Assembly (NCBI GenBank): GCA_016841445.1
Contig: JAENZD010000001.1
Location: 1,178,001-1,242,000 of the forward strand
From: Anaerolineaceae bacterium
GTDB lineage: Bacteria; Chloroflexota; Anaerolineae; Anaerolineales; Anaerolineaceae
Length of the DNA stretch: 64,000 nt
Reading direction: 5' to 3'
Below the pieces are notes generated by a model. The model made no database searches. It was not told the DNA's origin and worked only from the letters and a program-made list of their open reading frames with translations. This document shows positions 54,401-62,811 of the stretch, piece after piece (within the stretch, counting starts at the first letter, position 1; each line of letters starts with the position of its first letter). A program made the translations under genes and the position numbers.

Positions 54401-56916
54401 TGAAAGCCTTAGAAAAAGCGTCCATTTTGGCAAATGAATTCGACCCATCTTTGATCATGGATTTAGCTTACAGCTATGCGCTGAATAATCAGCCGACAAA
54501 AGCGATAGAAACGCTTGATATTCACCAAAATGCTTTTGAAACCAATCCTGAATTAGCAATATTGAAATCCGATTTCCTTTCAAATCTTGGGCATTACAGC
54601 CAGGCGTTTAATCTTCTGAAGGAATTAATTGAAGTGGATGGAGATGAAATTAAAATCGAGGAAACCAACTCGAGTGCTATGTCGCATTCTCCCCTGCTTT
54701 ATGCTGTTGATTTTTCAACAAAAGCTCAGCTCCAGCGATACGGCTTGCTGGCACGAAGTCTTGGTTATTTTTCTGAAGCGCAAACGGCTTTAATGAAAGC
54801 TCATACTTTATTCCCGGAAGATAATGTCATAATCAGAGACCTCGTTGAAAGTTATCTCTCAGTGCTAGCGTTTGATAAAGCATTATCCATTATTAACTCA
54901 ATCACTGAGAAATCCACGGTATCTGATAAATTGCTTGATATTGGGTTGCTGAGCAATCAGTTCATGATAAAACGAATACAAGGCGCAGGCAAAAATAAAA
55001 ATGGGTTGGTTCAGAAAGCCATGGATGTTGAAAATAAAACGCCCAGGTTATTAGCAGAACTCAGCTTGATTGCATCAGAAGATCATGAAATTGACCTGGC
55101 AAAACAACATTACCAGGATGCGATCAATCAATACCAGCAATATTACGGGCACCCCACTTCATCCTTGAACGCTGAATTTGATCACTTCATGACTCTGTCC
55201 AGTTTGGCAGAAGCCGCTTTGAATGTTGGAAACTTCAACAGTGCCTTAGAATATCACCAAAAAGCATCAAGCATTTTCAACAACCAACCTTATCAAATTT
55301 GGCGTTATATCCTCAATCTCATTGATTGTGCTGAATCACATCAAAAAGCAAAAATCTTATTGATAAAAGAGCATGCCCCTGGAAACTGGGCGATCTCTCA
55401 AGAGAATCTGGAACAAACGCAGGCCTTGATCGATCAAATTTCGGAATTTCTCCCTGAGGACCAGCTTGTTTGCCTTAAGGCTAAGGCCATTGCAGCATTT
55501 ACTGGCACATGGCCTCTGAGCCTGAATGCCGACGCTTGCCTGGTTGGACCGAAAGAAGCCGCTGCTGTCATCATAAGCACAGATGATGATGAATTCATTC
55601 AGGATATTTTGGGAGCATATCCAGAAAGCCTGGATGTTTTACAAGCATTTGGGTTATATGGTTTGAAAAACAATGTCAGCAGCACTATCCCTCTCATAGA
55701 AAAAGCGTTACGAATGGACATCCACAACCCAATCAGTTATGCCATATTAGCGTTTTTACAGAAAAATGATCCCAAATTGTCCATCAATTCGCTCGAAACC
55801 GCTTTAGAATTCTGGCCGAATGAACCGGAGTGGCACGTCAGAGCAGCGGATCTACATAAATCAATAGGCAACACTGAATTGGCAGCGAAACATATACAAC
55901 AAGCGCTCAGCCTATGCCCGGAAAACGGCACCTATTGGGAGAAGAGCGGTGAATTGAAATTTAATCTAAACCAGCTCAACGAAGCCAAGGAAGATCTTGA
56001 AAAAAGCGTGTCTTTGAAATCTCAAGACCCGATGACCTGGATGAAGATGGCGAATGTAAACCGACGTTTAGGAAATTCACCTGAAGCGATTGAAAATATT
56101 CATAAAGCATCCGAATTAGATCCTTCCAATATTAATTTTCTCGAGCAAGAAATCAAAATTATGTTGGATCAACAAAGATTTGCCGATGCAGAAGCGAGAT
56201 CTTCTACCCTTTTAGGGCAAAATCCAACAAATGAGCAAATGCGGATTTTGCTGGCTAAATCACAGTCGAAACAGGGAAAATTCGATGATGCATTGCAAAC
56301 CTTAGCATCGACATCCAAGACAGGTAAGGACGCGCCGGAATTAAAACTGGAAACCATTAAAATTAAAAAGGAACAACAGGGGATTGAAGCAAACTTACCC
56401 AAGCTGATTAAGCTGGCTGAAGAAAATCCAGATAATGCATCAGTGTTGATCACACTGACGGATTGGCTCATTCAAACCAACCGTCTTAAGAAAGCCGAAG
56501 AAACAGCTCAAACAATTGCGAGGATCTTGCCAGAACAAGCTGAAGTTCATTTGATGCTCGGGCGTTTACAGCGGAAAAATGGGCAGCTCGATCAAGCCGT
56601 CGCCCACCTTTCTGATGCTATCGGTGCGGATCCATATTTGGTAGAAGCATATATTGAACTTGGGAAGACATACCAGGACCGAAAAAACCTTGAAGAGGCA
56701 ATCAAAGTCTATCAAAAAGCCTCACAGGCAAATCCTGCTGATGCACGCCCCTACTTTCATGCAGGGATGGCGATGAAGGAATGTAAAAATTATGCTGACG
56801 CCGAAACCATGCTAAAACAAGCCAAGAAGTACAGCCCGGACGACCCAAATATCATTCGCCAGCTTGGTGTTATCACTGCACTCAATTTGATCCATAACTT
56901 AAGGGAGACGAAATAA
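51496..56916 (+). CDS. Giant TPR-repeat protein
   Basis: The 1806-residue protein has no signal or membrane segment. An N-terminal helical region (about 1-280) is followed by long arrays of 34-residue tetratricopeptide-like repeats through the rest of the chain. These are clearest at about 560-700, 770-1000, 1480-1600 and 1690-1800, for example LGRLQRKNGQLDQAVAHLSDAI and LGKTYQDRKNLEEAIKVYQKAS. Such a superhelix is a scaffold for protein binding. The start is ATG 51496; a TTG four codons earlier is less likely. Its stop is two bases before the peptidase gene, so the two are made together. No catalytic motif is visible. Confidence 0.88.
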   Translation: MSSEALLGLIKQKFSPNENRIIVQSLSQDPLIWQFIQNEALSLPYFLSAPADLESYSPGSIAKWHIEQKTGISFELEKNQKAQLPQKLRQMAGQAFETVINTGLPPTDLFTAGLLALALRERRLIKDSWIGIADDIFSKGDFRSPEKLFQTWRTPIVCLFHFSSDFNDLIAEFLPSKLSWVETAAAPIFISAYLSNPMENKDLEDNLFNLTQRLSIDLQLESLHWLAQFHRLKISQALSKHLLQTRSNIEYFSRTFSELEAFDTSNQSNDPLNKKVRYTLPEDTNRLAAFYHYSGDNQKAAETYQRSSDLLEFLRSQILFQYNISEGGNSSPYKWMQILKSVPNTTQSRYHFIRELIGSKKFSEAEEYLEKIKDSPEKEYLLFLRQSVDNGAKDASPDYKALLPEIHQENDFLIPSYYVHPVNIDYRESLLKFAKETGSDQNMDWVAKLLENALPDLKIVELARDYYETRNEFTKATELTAYLESLEPEEKTHKQDLARLYCSANRWKDAFVSLQELIKSETKPEIKDLERFAESAIKTDHADMGISICHNILKQEPHNSKALILLGESYMEKGDLVKAIQHMEQVVEMIPEEADTWLTLSRIWQENGQSDRAFEVLSKGVLAVPNSPELLRSLGKAHLERRAPADALTYLAKAHEIQPENTDGLLYLTQTQHQLGQNKQALQLLEPFESKYQQNPRIAKVLGLVLLAMDDQASAEPKLLIAASHFPEDVKTVLTTADLILTQQELSPDEPDVEKLEKLENILKNALDIDQDNFQYRLALADIKRLKGNNDQAVEAYRQLAEVSSPDMDTSQWHLSYGLGKSATAMGDLDLGLAAIQDASTKKPGNVMVLHALAEAYQANEFNDKAKFTAKLTLKLAPQNINNVLWYADFMTKNNEVNEALKALKEALQMNPNRSDLQIRLARTYLTNGSIDDSIKTIKDIIHYQNSNSKDLQNAGYLCIELNESELALKALEKASILANEFDPSLIMDLAYSYALNNQPTKAIETLDIHQNAFETNPELAILKSDFLSNLGHYSQAFNLLKELIEVDGDEIKIEETNSSAMSHSPLLYAVDFSTKAQLQRYGLLARSLGYFSEAQTALMKAHTLFPEDNVIIRDLVESYLSVLAFDKALSIINSITEKSTVSDKLLDIGLLSNQFMIKRIQGAGKNKNGLVQKAMDVENKTPRLLAELSLIASEDHEIDLAKQHYQDAINQYQQYYGHPTSSLNAEFDHFMTLSSLAEAALNVGNFNSALEYHQKASSIFNNQPYQIWRYILNLIDCAESHQKAKILLIKEHAPGNWAISQENLEQTQALIDQISEFLPEDQLVCLKAKAIAAFTGTWPLSLNADACLVGPKEAAAVIISTDDDEFIQDILGAYPESLDVLQAFGLYGLKNNVSSTIPLIEKALRMDIHNPISYAILAFLQKNDPKLSINSLETALEFWPNEPEWHVRAADLHKSIGNTELAAKHIQQALSLCPENGTYWEKSGELKFNLNQLNEAKEDLEKSVSLKSQDPMTWMKMANVNRRLGNSPEAIENIHKASELDPSNINFLEQEIKIMLDQQRFADAEARSSTLLGQNPTNEQMRILLAKSQSKQGKFDDALQTLASTSKTGKDAPELKLETIKIKKEQQGIEANLPKLIKLAEENPDNASVLITLTDWLIQTNRLKKAEETAQTIARILPEQAEVHLMLGRLQRKNGQLDQAVAHLSDAIGADPYLVEAYIELGKTYQDRKNLEEAIKVYQKASQANPADARPYFHAGMAMKECKNYADAETMLKQAKKYSPDDPNIIRQLGVITALNLIHNLRETK

Positions 56917-56918
56917 CG

Positions 56919-59582
56919 ATGTCACAAGAAAACAAATCCTTAAATACCATAAGTCGCTACCAGTTTCTGATATTGCTGAAAGCAGCAATTGATTGTAAGG
57001 AATACCAGTTCGCGAAACAAGCAACCATGTTATGGCTTGTGAACTTCCCTGGAGATCTTTTTGTTCAATACCAACAGGCGTTTATTTACGAAAAACTTGG
57101 AAAGTCAGAAGATGCTAAAGCGATATATCAAAGCCTTCTCGAATTAGATCCATTGTTTATCGAACCTCACAAATCCATCTCAAATCTGGCGCAGAACTCT
57201 GATGAAATTGTGCATTATCAATCCCTTTACCATTTCCTGATAAATCGAGAACCTTCTGGAACTGATGCTGAGCCATGGATCTCAAATTTATGGCAAGTCA
57301 GAACTGCTTTAACATCTGGAGATTTCGACCAAGCTCTGGGTTTGATCCACCAATCGATAATATCAGCACCTTCACTGCCGCTTCCTGCTGTTTTTCACCT
57401 CAAAACAGTCAACAAGATCGGTGACCAGGAAATGCTTAATAATCTGAGCGAAATTTATATTGAAAGATGGCCCAAATGCCTGCAAATCAATATTATCCAT
57501 GCGCTGTCGGAACTGGAACAAGGTAAAGAAGCTGCCGCAGTGGATCGATTGCATTGGGTAGCAGCCCACGACAGCGCAGGACAGGTTATCCAACGATTGA
57601 TGGGAGCAAATCACCGGTTTTCAAGCCTCTGGCCAGAACAGATGGAAATATATTTTGATCTCCCGATACCAGCGACAATCACCGCTGAGCTTGGACGAAA
57701 TCAACTTCAGAATGGGATCGTTGCAGAACCCGAATTCAAAACAGCTAATGTTGATAAGTCAATGGCTTCTTCCATCGACCCCAATAGCGCAACACAGCAA
57801 ATCCATGTATTAGGTCAAGAGCCGGTCGTCGCAAAAACGCTTAATTTCGACCCAACAGCTGATCAAACTGAAATTGAACCCCTTGATAAAACTAGCGAAC
57901 CAGTTCAAAATGGGAGCCAGGCGTTTGCAACCCAGGAAGACTTTGAAGAGATCCAAAAAGTATTCTCAAAGTTGGCTAAAAAATTCAAACAACCTGAATT
58001 AGAACGTGCAGATAACCGGTTCCCTGTGTACGTAGTGATGACATCGAAAAAGCAGCTCGAAGCGGTTTATGGTCCAAATACTGCTGCCATTATCGATGAA
58101 GAACTCAAAAATCTCATTAATAATATTCAGCTAATGCCAGATTGGAGCGGATTGCTCTTCTATCCTGACGACCCATCTCAAGCTGCTCAATTGGGTATTA
58201 CACCAAAAATTGGCTCAGACGCCTGGCAAGTTAAACTCGCACTCTCTGACCTGGATTCAGCGCTGGCAAAACGCGGTGAAATGATAGCAGCTTTGCTGAT
58301 CGTCGGAGGGCCAGAGATCGTCCCCTTCCACCACTTGCCAAACCCAACTTTCGATACAGACCTTGATGTGCCTTCAGACAATCCGTATGCAACCATCGAC
58401 AAGAACTACTTCATTCCGCAGTGGCCGGTTGGGCGCTTACCCGGGGAAGCAGGGTCAGATGCGGGATTACTTCTCTCTCAAATCAGACAGTTAGTCTACC
58501 GTTATGGGAAGAATACAAAAACTGCAAAATTTGGAGGTCTCAATTTTGGAGCAATCTTTAACTCTATCTGGCAGTTTTTCTCTAATCTCGGTCGAAATCT
58601 GGAGAGTAACAAAAACCTTGGATACTCTGCAGAGGTCTGGCGTGAGGCATCAGAAAACGTGTTTAAGACCATTGGAAATGCAAATGATCTAAGACTTTCA
58701 CCACCTGACAACGCAAGTTCAATAGGATTAATTAATGACAGCTTAGATCTGGGTTATTTCAATTTGCACGGTGTTGAAGACGGTCCCAATTGGTACGGTC
58801 AAAAAGATTTCTCATCCACGGTAGCAGGTCCTGACTACCCGATTGCGCTAAATCCAGACAAATTCTCTGTAGACAACCCATCTCCCGGATTTGTTTTATC
58901 TGAAGCATGCTATGGCGCTAATGTCAATAAAAAACAGCTCGCAGAAGCACTCTCCCTGAAATTCCTGGATTCTGGGACACGATCCTTCATTGGGTCCACA
59001 TGCATCGCTTATGGTTCCGTCACAACCCCGCTAATCGCAGCAGATTTCCTGGCTGAAGCATTCTGGCGAAACGTTCTGAACGAGCAACCGGCAGGATATG
59101 CACTCATGCAGGCAAAACTTAGCCTGGCAGAAGAGATGACAAAACAGCAAGGCTTCCTGGACGGAGAAGATCAGAAAACGCTGCTTTCGTTTATTTTGTT
59201 TGGCGATCCGCTAGCAAAATATGATGGCTTAAAAGGCCTCCCAAAACCATTGGTCAGAGTTAAATCTCATCCTGCGGTTAGAGCGCTAAGCGATTCCGAC
59301 CTGGAACCTGGCTTTTCTGAGGATCAGCTACCCAATCATGTCAGCAAGCAGGTTAGAAAAGTTGTTGAAAAATACATCCCGGGATTAAAAGATAGTCAAA
59401 TGGTTGTGAATAAATCTCAATCTTTAGGGAATAACAAGACCGAAAAAGCAGCATTACCTGAAAATTATATGGTTACTTTAAAGAAGACGATCAGCGATAA
59501 CGAAATCATGACGCATAACCATTATGCAAGGATGACTTTTGACAAGAAAGGAAAATTATTGAAATTCACTACTTCACGTTAA
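56919..59582 (+). CDS. TPR protein with C-terminal caspase/gingipain-like (C25/CHAT-type) peptidase domain
   Basis: The 887-residue protein has an N-terminal TPR-like helical part (about 10-215), a low-complexity linker (about 250-340) and a C-terminal caspase-fold domain (about 365-770). The expected dyad is H617 in YFNLHGVED and C664 in LSEACYGAN. Further family marks are the GTRSFIGSTCIAYGS strand-loop, AEAFWRNVLNEQPAGYALMQAKL and the closing ILFGDPLAKY. A short charged tail follows. There is no signal peptide, so it probably acts inside the cell, unlike gingipains. It is encoded two bases after the giant TPR gene under the sigma-54 promoter. The substrate is unknown. Confidence 0.85.
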   Translation: MSQENKSLNTISRYQFLILLKAAIDCKEYQFAKQATMLWLVNFPGDLFVQYQQAFIYEKLGKSEDAKAIYQSLLELDPLFIEPHKSISNLAQNSDEIVHYQSLYHFLINREPSGTDAEPWISNLWQVRTALTSGDFDQALGLIHQSIISAPSLPLPAVFHLKTVNKIGDQEMLNNLSEIYIERWPKCLQINIIHALSELEQGKEAAAVDRLHWVAAHDSAGQVIQRLMGANHRFSSLWPEQMEIYFDLPIPATITAELGRNQLQNGIVAEPEFKTANVDKSMASSIDPNSATQQIHVLGQEPVVAKTLNFDPTADQTEIEPLDKTSEPVQNGSQAFATQEDFEEIQKVFSKLAKKFKQPELERADNRFPVYVVMTSKKQLEAVYGPNTAAIIDEELKNLINNIQLMPDWSGLLFYPDDPSQAAQLGITPKIGSDAWQVKLALSDLDSALAKRGEMIAALLIVGGPEIVPFHHLPNPTFDTDLDVPSDNPYATIDKNYFIPQWPVGRLPGEAGSDAGLLLSQIRQLVYRYGKNTKTAKFGGLNFGAIFNSIWQFFSNLGRNLESNKNLGYSAEVWREASENVFKTIGNANDLRLSPPDNASSIGLINDSLDLGYFNLHGVEDGPNWYGQKDFSSTVAGPDYPIALNPDKFSVDNPSPGFVLSEACYGANVNKKQLAEALSLKFLDSGTRSFIGSTCIAYGSVTTPLIAADFLAEAFWRNVLNEQPAGYALMQAKLSLAEEMTKQQGFLDGEDQKTLLSFILFGDPLAKYDGLKGLPKPLVRVKSHPAVRALSDSDLEPGFSEDQLPNHVSKQVRKVVEKYIPGLKDSQMVVNKSQSLGNNKTEKAALPENYMVTLKKTISDNEIMTHNHYARMTFDKKGKLLKFTTSR

Positions 59583-59637
59583 AGGTTCCTGGTAAAAGCC
59601 AGGGGCCTCCTGAATGTCTCTGATTGCCCAAATAATG

Positions 59638-59675
59638 AAATACTCCCGGATTATCTCGGGAGTATTTCATTTTAT
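59638..59675 (+). terminator. Terminator of the TPR/peptidase operon
   Basis: GAAATACTCCCG (59638-59649) pairs perfectly with CGGGAGTATTTC (59658-59669) around an 8-base loop and is followed by ATTTTAT. A second, shorter hairpin with G-U pairs lies just after the stop codon (about 59585-59609). Confidence 0.85.
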
Positions 59676-59721
59676 ACCTAAATTTCATGTTTTCTCACGC
59701 ATGGTTAGTGATATTCTTCCC

Positions 59722-59749
59722 TTGACCTAAAACTTACACATGTTAAAAT
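59722..59749 (+). promoter_or_regulatory. Promoter of the ECF-transporter operon
   Basis: TTGACC (59722-59727) and TAAAAT (59744-59749) are separated by 16 bases. A start near 59756 gives a leader of about 180 bases that contains the structured element described next. Confidence 0.65.
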
Positions 59750-59790
59750 GAAGTCTGAAATTAATAGTTTGCATCTTCGAGTCGATTAAC

Positions 59791-59938
59791 CTAAAGGTAT
59801 CCTATGGTGATCCGACCGATAGGGTAAGAATGGAAACGTTCTTGCCTCCCGCAATTGGAAAGGAGATGGAAATAGAAAACGGATAATTAAAAACCGTTTT
59901 GTTTCCGATGCTCCTTACCCAAAAGAAGGAGCTTTTTC
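59791..59938 (+). promoter_or_regulatory. Structured leader RNA, putative riboswitch (Moco-type suspected)
   Basis: Several helices can be drawn. ATCCTATGGT (59799-59808) pairs with ACC-g-ATAGGGT (59815-59825). AAGAATG/CGTTCTT closes a GAAA tetraloop (59826-59843). CTCC (59846-59849) faces GGAG (59862-59865), and GGAAA-tag-AAAACGG pairs with CCGTTTT-g-TTTCC (59868-59906). The blocks TTGCCTCCC and TTGGAAAGGAGATGG recall, from memory, the molybdenum-cofactor RNA motif. A final hairpin (59910-59932) traps the AAGGAG ribosome site and is followed by TTTTT. The structure is well supported; the class is not. Confidence 0.5.
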
Positions 59939-61318
59939 TTGTCTCAAGTTAGCACCAAAGAGAAGAATTTCTACTTTTCAACCCGTGACCTCCTGATCAT
60001 GGCAGTACTGTCCGCCTTGGGTGGTGTCACAAGCACCTATATCAACACCTTAGGTGACGCTGTCCAGGCTGCACTTGGCTTTGCTGGCGGCACTCAGTGG
60101 GCTGCAGGTCTACATGTCATTTGGATTGTGCTTGCTGTCGGGATTTTACGTAAACCTGGAACAGGCATTTTCATTGGGATTCTAAAAGGATTTGTCGAAT
60201 TATTAAGCGGAAATACCCATGGAATTATCATCCTTTTAGTGGACCTCGTTGGAGGTTTACTGGTAGATTTTGGCTTTTTCCTATTTTCTTATAAATCAAA
60301 ACTTCTTCCTTATCTCCTCGCTGGTGGTCTCGCGACCGGATCAAATGTTCTTGTTTTTCAGATTTTTGCAACTTTGCCGGAAAACATCCTGGGATACAGC
60401 GCTATTGCGATCCTGTTTCTTGTTGCCTTTGTATCAGGCATTATTTTTGCGGGGGTCATTCCATTCGGTGTTGTGAAGGGGCTTGGCAAAGGCGGAATTA
60501 TCACCATCGCTGAGCCCATAGAGAAAAAACTAAAAATCGGTTGGATCATTCTCCTAGGTGTTGCTTTTCTATCAATTCTCTTCGCAGTCTTCCTAAAAAT
60601 TACGCTGACTGGCCCACAGAATATCGAAATTACCGGTGCCGTGCGTAATCCTTTTGATTTTCCAGATGATGGGCTTCAAATCACTGAAATTAGCCAGGAA
60701 ATGGACTACCGGGGTGTGTTAACCGAGTATAGAGGTTACCCGTTATGGAGCATCGTCCAAATGGCTGAGCCCGATCCTTTAGCAAATACCCTTCTAGTAG
60801 AAGCCTCTGATGGATATGCATTTTTGATCTCCTTTGATGAGTTGACCACAAACCCTAATATATTGGTTGTTCAAAACGGAAGTGGTAAGAATGCATCTTT
60901 TGACATTGTTGGGCCAATCAGCAGCAAGGCTTGGGTCCGAAACTTAAATAAAATCACCATCTCTGCAGCCGAGGGTTTGTCTGTCGTCAACTCAAAATCA
61001 GAAGACCACACTTTTGACCCTGACCAATGGCTCAATGATATGGACAGCACTCAGATTATGCTTCCCGATGGTACTAAAAAACTTCAAGGTGTTCCTCTCT
61101 GGAAAATTGTTGAATTCTATCAGAGCGATTCTACATATGAACAAGTGATATTAAGATCGACTGAAAGATCACAATCTTACTCATGGAACGAAATCAACGC
61201 TAACAATGACATCCGGCTATTTACAATCATTGAAGAGCAGGGTCTCTCTTTCGTTCTCGCTGAGATGTCGGGGGATGTGTTGCTTTACCCCGTGACTGGA
61301 ATTGAGATTAATCAATAA
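59939..61318 (+). CDS. ECF-transporter S-component-like protein with two molybdopterin-oxidoreductase-like repeats
   Basis: The 459-residue protein starts with TTG 59939, with AAGGAG at good spacing; that site lies within the leader hairpin. Residues about 15-225 form six or seven membrane helices like YkoE-type ECF substrate-binding subunits (STRDLLIMAVLSALGGV, GGTQWAAGLHVIW). The C-terminal part, outside the membrane, contains two similar domains with YRGYPLWSIVQMAE and LQGVPLWKIVEFYQ, a signature of the Oxidored_molyb/sulfite-oxidase-like fold. The usual cofactor-binding Cys is not evident. The tandem ATPase gene overlaps by one base. The substrate is unknown; a molybdenum, tungsten or pterin link is inferred. 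Confidence 0.75.
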   Translation: MSQVSTKEKNFYFSTRDLLIMAVLSALGGVTSTYINTLGDAVQAALGFAGGTQWAAGLHVIWIVLAVGILRKPGTGIFIGILKGFVELLSGNTHGIIILLVDLVGGLLVDFGFFLFSYKSKLLPYLLAGGLATGSNVLVFQIFATLPENILGYSAIAILFLVAFVSGIIFAGVIPFGVVKGLGKGGIITIAEPIEKKLKIGWIILLGVAFLSILFAVFLKITLTGPQNIEITGAVRNPFDFPDDGLQITEISQEMDYRGVLTEYRGYPLWSIVQMAEPDPLANTLLVEASDGYAFLISFDELTTNPNILVVQNGSGKNASFDIVGPISSKAWVRNLNKITISAAEGLSVVNSKSEDHTFDPDQWLNDMDSTQIMLPDGTKKLQGVPLWKIVEFYQSDSTYEQVILRSTERSQSYSWNEINANNDIRLFTIIEEQGLSFVLAEMSGDVLLYPVTGIEINQ

Positions 61319-62811
61319 TGTCCTTCGTTGAGGTTTGTAATTTTTCTTATACCTATCCTGGTGAACAAAATTCAGTTCTACAGGATATCAATTTATCCCT
61401 GAACCGGGGTGATTTTGTCGTCATCACAGGTAAATCCGGGTGTGGGAAATCAACACTGGGAAAAGCATTAGCAGGTTTTCTGTTTCAAAATGAAAAGCCG
61501 AACTTCTCTGGAACCATAACCATCAACCAGGAAGATATTACCAAAATTCCGCTTTATGAAGCGATTGAAAAGGTCGCATACGTTCAACAAAATCCTGAAG
61601 ATCAATTCTGCACACTGACCGTGTTGGATGAAATCGCCTTTGGATTGGAAAACCTTTGTGTCGAGCCAAATGGCATAGAAAATCGTATCGAGCAAGCCTT
61701 GATTACAGTGCAAGGGATTGACCTGAAGGGTCGTGAGCTTGCCTCACTTTCCGGCGGGGAGAAACAAAAAGTAGCCATTTCTTCTTTGTTAGCGCTTGAT
61801 CCGGATGTATTAATCCTGGATGAGCCTACTTCAAACCTTGATCCCAACGCAACTCAGACCATTTTCCAAACACTTTTTGACCTTCATCAAAACAATGAAC
61901 TAACCGTCATTATCATAGAACATAAATTAGAGCAATTATTGCGCTTCTCTCCCAAGATTTTCGCTTTGGAAAATGGCACACTGAACCGTAGAGATATACC
62001 CCCAGTTGCTTCCATGATCAGCCTCCAAGAACAACACCAAAATGAAAGTCCTCCCATAGCTCAGCATGATACAACTTTCATTAATTTTCAAAATATCAAT
62101 ATCAGCATACAGGATAGCCAAATCTTAAAAAACATCAATCTCAATGTTTGCAATGGTGAATTTATTGCATTAATGGGCCCGAACGGCAGCGGAAAGTCCA
62201 CACTATTACGGACCATCATGGGATTTCACAAACCCTCATCGGGAGAAGGCACAGTGTTCTCTCAGGATATTTTTCTGACTAAGACATCTTCGTTGGTTGA
62301 GAATGTTGGGTTTATTTTCCAGAACCCGGATCATCAACTTTTTACACAGTCGGTTTGGGAAGAACTGATCTTTACATCAATAAACCTCGGAATTATCAAT
62401 CATGAAATAGAAGCGGACGCCCAGCAATTGCTTTCAATGATGGATTTGACCTATCGGAAAGATGACAACCCCCAACGACTGAGCTACGGGGAAAAAAGAC
62501 GGTTGAATCTAGCAGCATCCATGCTTCATAAACCAAAATTGCTCCTGGTTGATGAACTCCTGATTGGGCAAGACAATGGTAATGCTCAAATCTGGATGAC
62601 ATTATTGCATGACTACACGAAAATCGGAAATTCTGTTATCCTGGTCAATCACCATGCAAACCTCACCAGGAAGTATTGCGACCGCATCGTCTTCATGGAT
62701 CAAGGCACGATCCTAATTGATCATTCCATTACTAAAGCATTTGAAGAAATGGGCCGGCTTGGTTATGGCGCATTCATGCCTTCAGAAGAACAGGTACTTG
62801 CTTATGCATAA
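61318..62811 (+). CDS. ECF-transporter ATPase with two fused nucleotide-binding domains
   Basis: The 497-residue protein carries two ABC domains in one chain, like YkoD. The first (1-235) has GKSGCGKST, QQNPEDQF, LSGGEKQK and LILDEPTSNLD. The second (about 260-490) has GPNGSGKST, QNPDHQLF, LSYGEKRR and LLLVDELLIGQD. Both catalytic Glu residues are present, while the second signature is slightly altered. It energises the membrane subunits EcfT and S. It overlaps its neighbours on both sides (one base and eight bases). Confidence 0.92.
   Translation: MSFVEVCNFSYTYPGEQNSVLQDINLSLNRGDFVVITGKSGCGKSTLGKALAGFLFQNEKPNFSGTITINQEDITKIPLYEAIEKVAYVQQNPEDQFCTLTVLDEIAFGLENLCVEPNGIENRIEQALITVQGIDLKGRELASLSGGEKQKVAISSLLALDPDVLILDEPTSNLDPNATQTIFQTLFDLHQNNELTVIIIEHKLEQLLRFSPKIFALENGTLNRRDIPPVASMISLQEQHQNESPPIAQHDTTFINFQNINISIQDSQILKNINLNVCNGEFIALMGPNGSGKSTLLRTIMGFHKPSSGEGTVFSQDIFLTKTSSLVENVGFIFQNPDHQLFTQSVWEELIFTSINLGIINHEIEADAQQLLSMMDLTYRKDDNPQRLSYGEKRRLNLAASMLHKPKLLLVDELLIGQDNGNAQIWMTLLHDYTKIGNSVILVNHHANLTRKYCDRIVFMDQGTILIDHSITKAFEEMGRLGYGAFMPSEEQVLAYA

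Noticed and set aside
59791-59938. Thiamine pyrophosphate riboswitch, expected if the ECF system is a YkoEDC thiamine-precursor transporter
   Set aside because: The conserved TPP blocks with CTGAGA and the ACCTGA-type segment are not present.
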